A DNA stretch of 64,000 nucleotides from Hyphomicrobiales bacterium (GCA_013214705.1 JABSRZ010000009.1:62001-126000), one strand, 5' to 3'. Counted from the stretch's first letter, positions 46,648 to 57,145 are shown. Made by a program: numbers and translations. The notes: generated from the sequence alone by a model not told the origin.

Positions 46648-47775
46648 TTACTTCCCGATCATATCTTTCATCCGGGCGAAAAAGCCGAAGGTTTCGGGGT
46701 TGGTATTTTTGGCGTTCTCAACAGATATATCGGCGAATTCACGCAACAATTCGCGTTGGCGTTTGTTTAAATTTTGTGGGGTTTCGACGCTCACCAAAAT
46801 ATACAGGTCACCGCAGTTTTTACTACGCAACACTGGCATGCCCTTGGCTTTTAGCCTAAATTGTTTGCCGGTCTGAGTGCCAGCCGGCACTTTAACTTTG
46901 GCCAATGAGCCAGAAAGTATCGGCACTTCAATTTCGCCGCCCAATGTCGCCTCGGTAAAGGTAATCGGCACCCGGCAATAAAGGTTTGCGCCTTCGCGTT
47001 GATAAAATTCGTGGGTGGCAATGGAGATGAAAATATAGAGGTCGCCATTTGGGCCGCCCTTGGTGCCGCCTTCGCCTTCGCCAGTTAAGCGAATGCGGGT
47101 GCCATCTTCAACCCCTTCAGGTATGGTCACATCTAAATGTCTAATGTCATCAATTTTGCCTTCACCACGACAGCTGCCGCAGGGTGTTTTGATAATTTCG
47201 CCACGGCCACTACAGGCATGACATGTGCGCTCCATGGTAAAGAAACCTTGTTGAACCCGCACTTTGCCGTGGCCAGCACAAGTTGTGCAAGTTTCTGGTT
47301 CAGTGCCAGCTTCTGCGCCACTGCCGTGGCAATCATCGCAAGTCGCCGCCACCGGCACTTCAATTTCAACTTTTTTGCCATCAAAGGCTTCTTGCAGGTT
47401 AATTTCCATATTATAACGCAAATCAGAGCCACGCTCTGGCCCACGTTGACGGGTGCGTCCACCGCCCATAAAATCGCCAAATATATCTTCGAAAATATCG
47501 CCCATGCCGCCCATGCCGCCAAAACCACCGCGTGCACCGCCAGCGCCCTGTTCAAACGCGGCGTGGCCATATTGGTCATAAGCGGCGCGTTTTTGTGGGT
47601 CTTTTAAGGCATCATAAGCCTCTGAGGCTTCTCTAAATTTCTCTGCCGAAGCTTCGTCATCTGGGTTGCGGTCGGGGTGATATTGCATGGCTTTTTTACG
47701 ATATGCGCCTTTAAGGGCTTTATCATCTGCGCCGTTATCGACACCAAGCACTTCATAAAAATCACGTTTCGACAT
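46648..47775 (-). CDS. dnaJ: Chaperone DnaJ
   Basis: A 375-residue type I J-protein that stimulates DnaK. The J domain has the HPD motif in [13 protein letters not shown], followed by a Gly-rich linker ([14 protein letters not shown]). Four zinc-binding repeats follow: [24 protein letters not shown] and CGSCRGEG. The substrate-binding C-terminal domains are complete. It is 103 bp downstream of dnaK; a repeat element starts within about 10 bp of its stop. Confidence 0.98.
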   Translation of the reverse strand: MSKRDFYEVLGVDNGADDKALKGAYRKKAMQYHPDRNPDDEASAEKFREASEAYDALKDPQKRAAYDQYGHAAFEQGAGGARGGFGGMGGMGDIFEDIFGDFMGGGRTRQRGPERGSDLRYNMEINLQEAFDGKKVEIEVPVAATCDDCHGSGAEAGTEPETCTTCAGHGKVRVQQGFFTMERTCHACSGRGEIIKTPCGSCRGEGKIDDIRHLDVTIPEGVEDGTRIRLTGEGEGGTKGGPNGDLYIFISIATHEFYQREGANLYCRVPITFTEATLGGEIEVPILSGSLAKVKVPAGTQTGKQFRLKAKGMPVLRSKNCGDLYILVSVETPQNLNKRQRELLREFADISVENAKNTNPETFGFFARMKDMIGK

Positions 47776-47820
47776 TTAACATTCCATCTGTTTGGCAGCC
47801 TAAGCAAAGCTAAAAACGTC

Positions 47821-47845
47821 AAGCCGATAGGCAATCCCATCGGCT
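47821..47845 (-). terminator. Stem in the dnaK-dnaJ gap
   Basis: AGCCGAT and ATCGGCT form a stem extended by GG/CC pairs, followed on the minus strand by GACGTTTTT. It could act as a partial terminator that lowers dnaJ relative to dnaK, or as an mRNA stabiliser. Confidence 0.5.
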
Positions 47846-47878
47846 CAAATTCATATACAAATCGTTATAGCGTAACCA

Positions 47879-49774
47879 TTATTTTTTGTCGTCAACTTCT
47901 TCAAAGTCAGCATCAACCACATCGTCATCGGCGCTGGCATCAGCAGCTGCATCACCTTCGGCAGTGGCTTGTTCTGCGGCATAAGCCGCTTCACCAATTT
48001 TCATAGCCGCTTGGGCTAATTCTTCAGTGCGGCTTTTAATGTCATCGACATTGTCAGCTTCTAATGCGTCTTTTAACAATACAATGGCTTTTTCGGCAGC
48101 GTCTTTATCTTCATCAGACACTTTATCACCCAAGTCAGTGATCGATTTTTCTGAGCTATGTATCATCGATTCGGCTTGGTTCTTAGCTTCGACCATTTCG
48201 CGGCGGGTTTTATCACCCTCTGCATTGGCTTCAGCATCTTTCACCATTTGGTCGATGTCTTCATCAGACAGGCCACCAGAAGCGGCGATTTGAATTTCAT
48301 GCTCTTTGCCTGTGCCTTGATCTTTAGCCGATACCCGCACAATGCCGTTGGCATCAATGTCAAACGAAACTTCGATTTGTGGCACACCGCGTGGTGCATT
48401 TGGGATGCCCACTAGGTCAAATTGGCCAAGCAATTTATTGTCTGCTGCCATTTCACGTTCGCCTTGTGCCACCCGAATGGTCACAGCGCTTTGGTTATCT
48501 TCAGCGGTCGAGAAAGTTTGGCTTTTCTTGGTCGGAATGGTTGTATTGCGGTCGATCAAGCGGGTAAAAATACCGCCCATAGTTTCGATACCTAGTGACA
48601 ATGGCGTCACATCTAGTAGCAATACGTCTTTCACATCACCTTGCAACACACCACCTTGAATGGCAGCGCCCATGGCCACAACTTCATCTGGGTTCACACT
48701 ATGGTTAAGCTCTTTGCCAAAGAATTTTTCGACAACTTCGCGAATTTTAGGCATCCGTGTTTGACCACCAACCACAATCACTTCGTCAATGTCAGCAGCG
48801 GTAACGCCAGCATCTTTAAGCGCCGCAGCACAAGGTTTAATGGTGCGTTGCACCAAGTCATCAACCAAGCTTTCTAGTTTTGCGCGGGTAAGTTTAACAT
48901 TAAAATGCTTAGGGCCAGAGGCGTCAGCAGTGATAAATGGTAAGTTCACATCGGTTTGAGCCGCAGAAGATAGCTCAATTTTAGCTTTTTCAGCAGCTTC
49001 TTTAAGCCGTTGTAGCGCCATTGTGTCTTTGGTTAAATCTATGCCATTTTCTTTTCTAAATTCTTCGGCAAAATATTCGACCAAACGCATGTCGAAATCT
49101 TCACCACCAAGGAATGTATCGCCATTGGTAGATTTAACTTCAAACACACCATCGCCAATTTCAAGGATAGATACGTCAAATGTACCGCCACCCAAGTCAT
49201 AAACCGCAATGGTTGCGCCGTCTTTTTTATCGAGGCCATAAGCCAAAGCAGCGGCAGTTGGTTCGTTAATAATACGCAGCACTTCAAGCCCGGCAATTTT
49301 GCCAGCGTCTTTGGTGGCTTGGCGTTGTGCATCGTTAAAATAAGCCGGTACTGTGATAACCGCTTGGGTCACTTTTGCGCCCAAATAGTTTTCGGCAGTT
49401 TCTTTCATTTTTTGTAGTGTGAAAGCCGAGATTTGAGACGGCGAATATTTTTCACCATTCACTTCTACCCAAGCGTCACCATTGTCAGCTTTGACAATGT
49501 TATATGGCACCATTTCCATATCTTTTTTGGTCGCAGGATCTTCAAAAGACCGGCCGATAAGACGTTTAATGGCGAATAATGTGTTTTCTGCATTGGTAAC
49601 AGCTTGGCGTTTGGCAGGCATGCCCACTAATTTTTCGCCATCATCTGCAAAAGCTACAATAGATGGCGTTGTGCGGCCACCTTCTTGGTTTTCTATTACT
49701 TTTGCTTCCTTGCCGTCCATAACAGCAACACATGAATTTGTTGTACCTAAGTCAATTCCGATTACTTTTGACAT
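47879..49774 (-). CDS. dnaK: Chaperone DnaK (Hsp70)
   Basis: A 631-residue Hsp70. [17 protein letters not shown] opens the nucleotide-binding domain, [24 protein letters not shown] and [17 protein letters not shown] are its later motifs, and [19 protein letters not shown] begins the substrate-binding domain. The helical lid and an acidic tail ([20 protein letters not shown]) end it. Codon choice is intermediate. GrpE, DnaJ and HrcA are all in the same window. Confidence 0.99.
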   Translation of the reverse strand: MSKVIGIDLGTTNSCVAVMDGKEAKVIENQEGGRTTPSIVAFADDGEKLVGMPAKRQAVTNAENTLFAIKRLIGRSFEDPATKKDMEMVPYNIVKADNGDAWVEVNGEKYSPSQISAFTLQKMKETAENYLGAKVTQAVITVPAYFNDAQRQATKDAGKIAGLEVLRIINEPTAAALAYGLDKKDGATIAVYDLGGGTFDVSILEIGDGVFEVKSTNGDTFLGGEDFDMRLVEYFAEEFRKENGIDLTKDTMALQRLKEAAEKAKIELSSAAQTDVNLPFITADASGPKHFNVKLTRAKLESLVDDLVQRTIKPCAAALKDAGVTAADIDEVIVVGGQTRMPKIREVVEKFFGKELNHSVNPDEVVAMGAAIQGGVLQGDVKDVLLLDVTPLSLGIETMGGIFTRLIDRNTTIPTKKSQTFSTAEDNQSAVTIRVAQGEREMAADNKLLGQFDLVGIPNAPRGVPQIEVSFDIDANGIVRVSAKDQGTGKEHEIQIAASGGLSDEDIDQMVKDAEANAEGDKTRREMVEAKNQAESMIHSSEKSITDLGDKVSDEDKDAAEKAIVLLKDALEADNVDDIKSRTEELAQAAMKIGEAAYAAEQATAEGDAAADASADDDVVDADFEEVDDKK

Positions 49775-50130
49775 AGTTTACCTCGTTATTTGTGGCGGAC
49801 AAAATTGACCTTTTACAAAGCATCATTTAAGCCCCCAAGTTTAAGCGCATATTGCACTTTTAAAAGGGACGAATAATCTAAGGCTTGGTTAAAAAACACT
49901 CCAAAAGCTAGGCAATTGTTTTTAAGCTCAAATTCAAATTATTCGTTACATGAATTTTATATAGGAAGCTGTTTATGCGCTCACAAGGGCGGGGTCAATT
50001 TTTTTTGCGTTTTTTTACAATTAATCCCCCAATTCGCCATACAGATGGCGAGTTTTACCCGATTAAGGTAAAAACAAGGCAGGGTTTCGTTTATGGGTTT
50101 TATTAACAGCAAAACTGTGCTAAAAACCCC
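49775..50130. promoter_or_regulatory. dnaK upstream region
   Basis: About 356 bp without a gene. It should hold the dnaK heat-shock promoter, but I cannot place a confident RpoH-type -35/-10 pair. GGTAAAC-type sequence before the ATG, with CGAGG, is the ribosome site. No CIRCE inverted repeat is present. Confidence 0.4.
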
Positions 50131-50157
50131 GCCTTAATTGTTAGAAACAATTAAGGC
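50131..50157. terminator. Perfect 12-bp hairpin before repeat D
   Basis: GCCTTAATTGTT (50131-50142) and AACAATTAAGGC (50146-50157) pair perfectly around AGA. There is no T-run, so it may be a boundary stem of the neighbouring element or an mRNA-end hairpin. Confidence 0.6.
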
Positions 50158-50160
50158 TAC

Positions 50161-50640
50161 GAATCCCAGTGATTCGGTGAGCGCGAATTCGGCCGCTCGA
50201 AGCCGCTGCCGTCTAACGCGCGGAGGCTAGAAGGCGCACACGCCAGTGTGTGGCTTCGCACGCAAGTGCCAACAGTGAGAAGGCCGATAGGCCGCACGAA
50301 CGTATAAATGAGAGCACCCGAGTATCGGCAGGAGCGCCGCCCAAGAGTTTGCCGAAAAACTGTGAGGTTGATATTTTGTGCAGGAGTTTCAAGCGCTTAA
50401 CTTGCTGTTGACCTTGCTAAGACAAAGAAAGTTAGCACTCCTGCCGATACTCGGGTACTTGCATTTAATACGTTCGCTACGCTCACTGTTGACACTTGCG
50501 TGCGCTCGGCTTTGCCTCGCTAGCCTCCGCGCGTTAGACGGCAGCGGCTTCGAACGGCCGCTTTCGCGCTCACTGGATGGCACGTTGTGTGGATACGGGA
50601 GGCAGACCTCCAAAAACAATGTTTCACGGGAAACAGCTTA
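50161..50640. repeat. Palindromic element, complete (copy D)
   Basis: Both arms carry the same tag CCCGAGTATCGGC in inverse positions (starting about 50299 and 50438). The core is in reverse orientation. Slot hairpin 2 differs between arms (AAGGCCGATAGGCC on the left, GCTACGC on the right), as does slot hairpin 1 (a long CACACGCCAGTGTGTG type against GGCTTTGCC). The right end passes GGCACGTTGTGTGGATACG and GGCAGACC into a parS-like sequence next to the pabB stop codon. Confidence 0.88.
50620..50635. promoter_or_regulatory. parS-like site at the edge of element D
   Basis: TGTTTCACGGGAAACA matches the ParB consensus at 15 of 16 positions; the change (T to G) is in the central palindrome. It is about 35 kb from the parAB-linked sites, within the range where extra parS sites occur around an origin. 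Confidence 0.5.
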
Positions 50641-50646
50641 ACAATT

Positions 50647-52446
50647 TTAACTATTTGGCATCAGCTCTGCTCTCACCAAGCCGCGGACGCTATTGCCGAG
50701 CCATAGGCTGTCGGCTTGTTCCAAATCCGCAAGCTTCAAATTCTTCACTTTGAACGCATCAGGCAGAGTTTCCAACAAGTAGCGCCGCAAAACGCCGTTT
50801 AACAAGCCGGCATTTAGCGGCGGCGTATAGTGAATGCCGTTTATTTCGGCAAATATAGTGGTAAAACTGCCTTCGGTGATATAACCATCTTGGTTGGCAA
50901 ATAACACTTCATCTATAGGGGTTTGGCGGGCGGCAAGCTTCGCTCGCTCGCGAGCCGCGTCAATAAGCTGGCGTTTGGTGGTTTTATGTCGGGCAAATAT
51001 GCTATTTTTATCCAATATTATATCGGCCATTGTAACGCGATACAATTTATTGCTGGCGGCAGATGGTATTGCTATATGTGAGAGGTGAGTGTTACCAGCC
51101 CTATCAAGTAAGAATTTAACCTTAAAACTGGTCTGACCGCCTAATTGGTGACAATAGGCAGTTATCTGAGCCGAAACTTTTTGGCGGTCAAAATTAAAGC
51201 CAAAATATTTGGCGCTGTTGCACATCCGGTCTAGATGCATATCTAAATAAGCAATATCGCCATCATATAACAGGCTTTCAATCAGTTCAAAGTCGCCCAG
51301 CGCTTGGTTTAAAAATTTCATTTTTAGCAAGCATTCGTCATATTCTTGTTGTGGCTGGCTATCGGTCACTATGCCGCTGCCAATGCCCAAATGTAATTTA
51401 TCCGCTTGGTTTTTTAACCAGGTCAGGGTGCGGATGGCGACGTTAAAATTGGCATCGCCATTTGGGGTTAAAAAGCCAATAGACCCGCAATATACCCCGC
51501 GTGGTTTATCTTCCAGTTCGGCGATAATCTCCATAGCGCGTATTTTGGGCGCGCCGGTAACCGAGCCGCAAGGGAATAATGATTTTATCAGGGTCGGAAA
51601 GCCAATATTCGGGCGTTTTAAGGCGTTTATGCTGGTGGTCATCTGAAACAGGCTGTCATAGGTCTCAATGTCATAAAGCCTTGCCACATTCACACTGCCA
51701 ATTTCGGCCACGCGTGATAAATCATTACGCAGCAAGTCGACAATCATTAAATTCTCTGCCCGGTTTTTCGGGTCATTATGCAGCCATGTTTTTAATTCGG
51801 CATCTTGTGCGGGGGTTTGGCCGCGCGGCGCAGTGCCTTTCATCGGTCTGGCGGTGAGATCATTTTGGCTAAGGTTAAAAAACAATTCAGGCGATAGCGA
51901 CAATATGGTTTCATCATCAAATTGCAAAAATCCGCCCAATTGGGTCGGTTGCGCCTGCTTTAATGCCGCATATAGGCCAAGCAAATCGCCTTCAAACTGC
52001 ATATCGACGCCAAAAGTATAATTGGCTTGGTATATATCTCCGGCGGCAATATATTGTTTTAACCGCTCTATTTTGGCGATATAATCGGCTTTGCTTTCAC
52101 TGATATTTATGTCCGTAAGCGCAAATTCGCCATGTATATTATGTTTATAATATTGCGCCACCTCGTCGGGGTTTAACAATTGCGGCGCGTCAAACAGGCC
52201 AAATTTTAGCAATGCCACCGTTCGGTTTGCTGGCATCAGCGGCTCTAAACCAGTTTCAAAATATAGCCCCGCCTCGTAAGATATATAACCCGCGGCAAAT
52301 AAATTTTCGGTTTGGCAAATCTGCTCAATTTGGCGCAAGCAATTTGTCAGCTGATCTGGCTCATAACAGGCGATAACCTGCTTAGGGTGGCTAAACAGAT
52401 AGCAAGAATTGTTGATATAAGGGTGGTCAATAAGGATTGTGGTCAT
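50647..52446 (-). CDS. Fused aminodeoxychorismate synthase component I and lyase (PabB-PabC)
   Basis: A 599-residue fusion for p-aminobenzoate and hence folate synthesis. The PabB part (1 to about 375) has the catalytic-lysine motif RPMKGTAPRG (K203, PabB-type rather than TrpE-type), then FPCGSVTGAPKIRAMEIIAELED and RGVYCGSIGF. The C-terminal part (about 385-599) is a PabC-like fold-type IV PLP enzyme: YLDMHLDRMCNSAKYFGF, DEVLFANQDGYITEGSFTTIF. The chorismate synthase glutaminase PabA is not in the window. The fusion is common in alphaproteobacteria. Confidence 0.9.
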   Translation of the reverse strand: MTTILIDHPYINNSCYLFSHPKQVIACYEPDQLTNCLRQIEQICQTENLFAAGYISYEAGLYFETGLEPLMPANRTVALLKFGLFDAPQLLNPDEVAQYYKHNIHGEFALTDINISESKADYIAKIERLKQYIAAGDIYQANYTFGVDMQFEGDLLGLYAALKQAQPTQLGGFLQFDDETILSLSPELFFNLSQNDLTARPMKGTAPRGQTPAQDAELKTWLHNDPKNRAENLMIVDLLRNDLSRVAEIGSVNVARLYDIETYDSLFQMTTSINALKRPNIGFPTLIKSLFPCGSVTGAPKIRAMEIIAELEDKPRGVYCGSIGFLTPNGDANFNVAIRTLTWLKNQADKLHLGIGSGIVTDSQPQQEYDECLLKMKFLNQALGDFELIESLLYDGDIAYLDMHLDRMCNSAKYFGFNFDRQKVSAQITAYCHQLGGQTSFKVKFLLDRAGNTHLSHIAIPSAASNKLYRVTMADIILDKNSIFARHKTTKRQLIDAARERAKLAARQTPIDEVLFANQDGYITEGSFTTIFAEINGIHYTPPLNAGLLNGVLRRYLLETLPDAFKVKNLKLADLEQADSLWLGNSVRGLVRAELMPNS

Positions 52447-52455
52447 AAACCCGCC

Positions 52456-53112
52456 TTAATAATCTCTGCCGGGTCGGCTTTTATAAGCTGGAAAATGCCA
52501 GTTATATTTTAGTGCCAAACCTCGGGTGAAAAGGCAAGCTAAAAACCCAATGATGGCCGCAATATTTTTATCGAGCGACAATTCAATCAGGCCGATATAA
52601 CTTGCCGCGCCAATTAATATAGCGGTCAAGTAAATTTCTTGGCGCAATAATATGCTTTTGTCATCGGCCAATACATCGCGAATTATGCCGCCAAAACTTG
52701 CGGTTATCACCGCCATTAATATCGCCGAAGCGTGCGATATACCTGCGTCAATGGCAATCTGCGCGCCCAATACACTAAATGTAGATATGCCGATGGCATC
52801 GGCCCATAATAACAATCTAAACCGCGATTGCGGAATGTGGGCGGTAAAAAACACCAACACCCCGATTAAGCTGGCAACAATAATATACAGCGTATCGGCA
52901 ACCCAAAATACCGGGGTGAGGCCGAGCATCATATCGCGCACCGTGCCGCCACCAATGGCGGTGATACAGGCGAAAATAACAAAGCCGATAATGTCCATTT
53001 GTTTACGCGAGGCCGCCAACGCGCCAGATATGGCAAATACCACAATGCCAAACCAATTGAGCACACTAAAAATAGTTGGTACGGTGGTTAACAATGTGGT
53101 TTCAACGGCCAT
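52456..53112 (-). CDS. TRIC-type cation channel family protein (UPF0126)
   Basis: A 218-residue integral membrane protein with two repeats of three spans and a seventh. Each repeat carries the Gly-rich TRIC/UPF0126 signature: FACITAIGGGTVRDMMLG near residue 50 and MAVITASFGGIIRDVLADD near 140. Bacterial TRIC proteins form trimeric potassium-permeable channels; physiological role here unknown. It lies between pabBC and grpE on the same strand. Confidence 0.9.
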   Translation of the reverse strand: MAVETTLLTTVPTIFSVLNWFGIVVFAISGALAASRKQMDIIGFVIFACITAIGGGTVRDMMLGLTPVFWVADTLYIIVASLIGVLVFFTAHIPQSRFRLLLWADAIGISTFSVLGAQIAIDAGISHASAILMAVITASFGGIIRDVLADDKSILLRQEIYLTAILIGAASYIGLIELSLDKNIAAIIGFLACLFTRGLALKYNWHFPAYKSRPGRDY

Positions 53113-53130
53113 AAATAACCTTATGAAAAA

Positions 53131-53892
53131 TTAGGCGCTGGTGTCAACACTGCCGCCCATTTTGGGGTCGGCGTCGGTTTTGGGTTGCGCTTCTGGCACC
53201 ACGCCAAATTTTGGCCCGCCTTTGGCAACGCCTACAAGTGCAGGGCGCAATACGCGGTCACCAATGGCATAGCCCACTTGCACCACTTCGGTCACTGTGC
53301 CGTTGGCAATGTCAGGGTTTGGCACTTCAAACATCGCCTGATGAAAATTCGGGTCAAATTTTTCGCCAACCGGGCTAATTTGTTTAATGCCGTTGCGCTC
53401 AAAAATATTCAACATTTCTTGGTTGGTCATTTCGACCCCGGTGAATAGGTTTTTAATTTCATCGGCAGCGTTTTCGCGTATATCCACTGGCAAGGCCTGT
53501 AGGGCGCGGTCTAAATTGTCACCAACGCTAATCATCTCGCGGGCAAAACCAGTGATGGCAAATTTGCTGGCATCAACTCTTTCTTTGGCGGCGCGGCGGC
53601 GCAGATTTTCCATCTCGGCCATTTCGCGCAACAACCGGTCTTTTAACGTCGCCACTTCTTGGGTTAACGTTTCTATCTGCGTGGCGGCAGCTTGCAAGGC
53701 TTCGGCCGCGGCTTCGGCTTCACTTGGCGCCATTCTAGGCGCTGTTTGGCGTGCTAATTCATCATTAGCAGCAGATGCGGCTTCAAAATCTTCATTATCG
53801 CCAAATTCATCTGCGTCAGCAATGTCTTCGTTAGCTTGGTCGCGTTCGGCATCTTTGCGGGCTTGTTCTTCGGCATCAAATTCAATAGTCAT
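53131..53892 (-). CDS. grpE: Nucleotide-exchange factor GrpE
   Basis: A 253-residue DnaK exchange factor, long for the family. An acidic, Ala-rich N-terminal region precedes the coiled-coil (about 70-130, ETLTQEVATLKDRLLREMAEMENLRRRAAKE). The beta-domain block is FDPNFHQAMFEVPNPDIANGTVTEVVQVGYAIGDRVLRPALVGVAKGG. The ATG at 53892 has AGGA upstream; the GTG six codons earlier lacks one. It follows hrcA by about 130 bp. Confidence 0.95.
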   Translation of the reverse strand: MTIEFDAEEQARKDAERDQANEDIADADEFGDNEDFEAASAANDELARQTAPRMAPSEAEAAAEALQAAATQIETLTQEVATLKDRLLREMAEMENLRRRAAKERVDASKFAITGFAREMISVGDNLDRALQALPVDIRENAADEIKNLFTGVEMTNQEMLNIFERNGIKQISPVGEKFDPNFHQAMFEVPNPDIANGTVTEVVQVGYAIGDRVLRPALVGVAKGGPKFGVVPEAQPKTDADPKMGGSVDTSA

Positions 53893-54023
53893 TCTTAGTC
53901 CTATAGTCACGCGCTGTGTTTAAAAACAGCAGAAATCTTTGTTTTTGCATATCAGTCTTTATTGATAAAAAATCAAGTAAAAACTGCACTTTCTTACCAA
54001 TTTTGTACAAAATGGCTCAATTT

Positions 54024-55103
54024 TTAGTAATTTTTGCCAATCACTTGGCCCAGCATTTTTGCGGTATAATCCACAACTGGTATAATGCGGCCATAGTTTA
54101 ACCGCGTGGGGCCAATAACCCCCAAAACCCCCACTACATTTTTTTCTTTGTCATGAAATGGCGACACCACCAATGACGAGCCCGACATCGAGAATAAATT
54201 ATTCTCTGCGCCAATGAATATCCGCACGCCTTCGGCATTGTCGGCCAGATCTAACAAGTTGACCAATTCTTTTTTGGTCTCCAAATCGTCAAACAACCGG
54301 CGGACTAAATCTAAATTTTCAAAATCGGCAGCGTTTTCGATAAGGTTGGAGCGACCGCGGACAATTAAATTTCTCTCATCAACATTATCGCTCGACCATG
54401 TCGCCATGCCAGAGGCGATTAATTCGCTGGTTAACTTGTCTAAACTTTGTTTCGCGGCCTGCATATCGTGGCGAATGGCTTGTTCGGCTTCTGCCATGGT
54501 CAGGCCAACAATATGGGCGTTTAAATAGTTGCTAGCCTGCTCCAAAACCGAGGCCGGCAGCCCCGCAGGCACTTGCAGAATGCGGTTTTCTACCTCATTA
54601 TCTTGGTAAACCAAAATCAGCAACGCCTTGACATTGTCTAGGCGCACAAATTGAATATGTTGAATTGGCCGGCTTTGCTTTGAGGTCAATACTATGCCAG
54701 CACATTGGCTCATGCCCGATAATATGCTGCTGGCCTCGCCCAAAATATCATCGATACTCTGCACATGCTCGGCATTGGCATTTTGCACGATGTGCTTTTC
54801 GATATAACGTTGGTCGGCTTGTTGTATATTGCCCACTTCTAGCATGGCATCGACAAACATCCGCAGGCCCGTTTGGGTCGGTATGCGGCCAGCGCTGGTG
54901 TGCGGCGAGGCGATGAGACCCAAATGCTCTAAATCGCTCATCACATTGCGGATAGAGGCGGGCGACAACTTGTTGGGCAAGCTGCGGCTTAAGGTGCGCG
55001 ATCCAACCGGCGCGCCATCTTCTAAAAAACACTCGACTAAATGTCTAAAAATGTCTTTAGAACGGGTGTTCATCTGGTTTATAGGGGCAAAATCATCAGT
55101 CAT
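54024..55103 (-). CDS. hrcA: Heat-inducible transcription repressor HrcA
   Basis: A 359-residue repressor that binds CIRCE operators, classically at groESL. The N-terminal winged helix has FRHLVECFLEDGAPVGSRTLSR and SPASIRNVMSDLEHLGLIASPHTSAGRIPTQTGLRMFVD. GVLGVIGPTRLNYGRIIPVVDYTAKML ends it. No complete CIRCE element was found in the window. Divergent from rph, with a 121-bp gap. Confidence 0.97.
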   Translation of the reverse strand: MTDDFAPINQMNTRSKDIFRHLVECFLEDGAPVGSRTLSRSLPNKLSPASIRNVMSDLEHLGLIASPHTSAGRIPTQTGLRMFVDAMLEVGNIQQADQRYIEKHIVQNANAEHVQSIDDILGEASSILSGMSQCAGIVLTSKQSRPIQHIQFVRLDNVKALLILVYQDNEVENRILQVPAGLPASVLEQASNYLNAHIVGLTMAEAEQAIRHDMQAAKQSLDKLTSELIASGMATWSSDNVDERNLIVRGRSNLIENAADFENLDLVRRLFDDLETKKELVNLLDLADNAEGVRIFIGAENNLFSMSGSSLVVSPFHDKEKNVVGVLGVIGPTRLNYGRIIPVVDYTAKMLGQVIGKNY

Positions 55104-55224
55104 TATGGCTTAATATGGGTGCGGTATGGCTTGCGGTCAAGATAAATGTTGCTTATCAAACTTAACCTGTTTAAGGGTAGAAAAATACTATATTAATGCG
55201 TGGCTCATTTCAACAGGATAAAAT

Positions 55225-55953
55225 ATGACAGATCAACCACACCGCCCTTCGGGTCGTAGCTTAAGCGACATTCGCGCCATCTCGTTAGAGCGCGGCTTCT
55301 CAAAACATGCCGAAGGCTCGTGTTTGGTTAAATTTGGCGACACCCATGTGCTTTGCACCGCCTCGGTCGAAACCCGTATGCCGCCTTGGTTGCGCGGCAA
55401 AGGTTCTGGCTGGGTAACCGCCGAATATGGCATGTTGCCCCGCTCAACCGGCTCGCGCATGCGCCGCGAGGCTGCGGCTGGCAAACAAGGTGGCCGCACC
55501 CAAGAAATTCAACGCCTCATTGGCCGTTCATTGCGCGCCGTGGTCGATTTGAAAGTGTTGGGCGAGCGCCAAATCACCATCGATTGCGATGTGATTCAAG
55601 CCGATGGTGGCACTAGAACCGCCGCCATAACCGGCGCATGGGTGGCATTATATGACGCGATAGCTTGGATTCAAAACAATACCGACCTGACAGAAAACCC
55701 GCTAAAAGACCATGTGGCAGCGGTTAGCTGCGGCATTTATAAAGGCCAATTGGTAGCGGATTTAGATTATGCCGAAGACAGCAAAGCAGAAACCGACGCC
55801 AATTTTGTGCTCACCGGCAGTGGCGGCATTGTAGAAATTCAAGGCACAGCCGAAGCCGACCCGTTCACTGAACAACAATTCATCGGCCTGCTTGGCCTAG
55901 CCAAAAATAGCGTAAAAGAGCTGGTCGAACTGCAAAAACTAGCCGTTCGCTAG
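55225..55953 (+). CDS. rph: Ribonuclease PH
   Basis: A 242-residue phosphorolytic exoribonuclease that trims tRNA 3' ends. It begins [65 protein letters not shown] and [21 protein letters not shown] line the phosphate site, and [20 protein letters not shown] carries the catalytic region. A palindromic element starts within four bases of the stop codon. Confidence 0.97.
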   Translation: MTDQPHRPSGRSLSDIRAISLERGFSKHAEGSCLVKFGDTHVLCTASVETRMPPWLRGKGSGWVTAEYGMLPRSTGSRMRREAAAGKQGGRTQEIQRLIGRSLRAVVDLKVLGERQITIDCDVIQADGGTRTAAITGAWVALYDAIAWIQNNTDLTENPLKDHVAAVSCGIYKGQLVADLDYAEDSKAETDANFVLTGSGGIVEIQGTAEADPFTEQQFIGLLGLAKNSVKELVELQKLAVR

Positions 55954-55956
55954 CCC

Positions 55957-56424
55957 CTCGCATCCACACAACGTGCAATCCAGTGAGCGCGATAGCGGCC
56001 GTTCGAAGCCGCTGCCAACTAACGCGGGGAGGCTAGCGAGGCAAAGCCGAGCGCACGCAAGTGCCAACAGTGAGCGGAGCGAACGTATAAATGAGACTTC
56101 CAGAGCGTTGGCAGGAGTGCTGCCCTGAGTTTGCGGAAAGGCTGTGATGTTGAGAGTTTGCGCTTGAGTTTCAGACGCTGAACCAGCGGTTTAGGCTGCA
56201 AAGACATAGCCAGTTAGCGCTCCTGCATAAGCTCTGGAAGTTTGCATTTATACGTTCTTTCGGCTTCGCCTCATTCACTGTTGACACTTGCGTGCGAATC
56301 CACTCACTGGCGTGCGTGTCTTCTAGCCTCCGCGCGTTCGCTGGCAGCGGCTTCGAGCGGCCGCTATCGCGCTCACTGGATTGCACGTTGTGTGGATGCG
56401 TGGGGCAGACGGAAACTCAGCATA
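55957..56424. repeat. Palindromic element, complete (copy E)
   Basis: This is the cleanest copy, about 465 bp between convergent genes. Both arms share copy-specific changes: GTGCAATCCAGTG and GCGATAGCGGCCG appear in the left arm and, inverted, in the right arm, where other copies have GTGCCATCC and GCGAAAGCGG. The tag is CTTCCAGAGC on both sides. Slot hairpin 2 is GCGGAGC on the left and GAGGCGAAGCC on the right. The core is in reverse orientation. Confidence 0.9.
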
Positions 56425-56427
56425 AAA

Positions 56428-56655
56428 TCAGTCTTCCCTAAATTCAAACGTGAACACTTTATCTAACGGAACCTCGAACGCCCGGGCGATTAAAAATGCC
56501 ACTTCGAGCGATGGCGAATAATGTGCTTTTTCTATCGCCACGATGGTTTGGCGGGTGATGCCGACTTTTTCCGCTAGCTGTTTTTGGGTCATTTCGTCGG
56601 CATTAAAACGTAACCGCCTAATTTCATTGCTCACATTATGCTTGGCTTTGGCCAT
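56428..56655 (-). CDS. Small XRE-family regulator
   Basis: A 75-residue regulator beginning MAKAKHNVSNEIRRLRF. The HTH is MTQKQLAEKVGITRQTIVAIEKAHYSPSLEVAFLIARAFEVPLDKVF, the compact YgzD/Cro type usually found with a small membrane protein. Its ATG overlaps the stop of the upstream membrane-protein gene (TAATG). An inverted repeat ahead of the pair (57146-57179) is the likely operator. Confidence 0.9.
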   Translation of the reverse strand: MAKAKHNVSNEIRRLRFNADEMTQKQLAEKVGITRQTIVAIEKAHYSPSLEVAFLIARAFEVPLDKVFTFEFRED

Positions 56656-57101
56656 TATAGCCCCCTGCGATAAAAATAAAGTTTCACCAAATCGCCGACC
56701 ACCGAACTTGCAAACATGAAGCATATGGTAAGAAAAATAGTAAATATGGTATTTTGCCCCCAAGCCAATGCGAACATGTTTGATATATAACAACTGGCAA
56801 AAAATATGAATGACACTTGTAAGCCACGTAATGAGATGACTTTGTCTCGCTCATCAGAAAGGTCTTTTTCATTTTCGCCAGTGACGGCAGCGTTAACAAT
56901 GGCCACCAATATAGAAGCTAATATGGAGACGATGATGCTTAACCCAATGAGGTAAAATACGCTTTGGCCCAGCAATGCGCCCGCACCGGCGCCGCTAAAA
57001 TCGCCCGCTATATACATATCATTCATGTAATATAGATAAATTGCAAAGCAGATAAGTGCCGAAATAAGCGACACGACTATGGTTCTTTCTTGAGATGACA
57101 T
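56655..57101 (-). CDS. Four-span membrane protein paired with XRE regulator
   Basis: A 148-residue protein with four hydrophobic spans: IVVSLISALICFAIYLYYM, SVFYLIGLSIIVSILASILVAIV, SFIFFASCYISNMFALAW and FTIFLTICFMFASSVVGDLVKLYFY. A cytoplasmic loop ENEKDLSDERDKVISLRGLQ separates spans two and three; a DERD-type loop is typical of DUF2178-like membrane proteins that sit with XRE regulators. Function unknown. It may sense the membrane or act on the paired regulator. Confidence 0.75.
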   Translation of the reverse strand: MSSQERTIVVSLISALICFAIYLYYMNDMYIAGDFSGAGAGALLGQSVFYLIGLSIIVSILASILVAIVNAAVTGENEKDLSDERDKVISLRGLQVSFIFFASCYISNMFALAWGQNTIFTIFLTICFMFASSVVGDLVKLYFYRRGL

Positions 57102-57145
57102 TATATTCTCCTGTCTTGTTTGTTTGACTGTTTGTCAGCATTATG

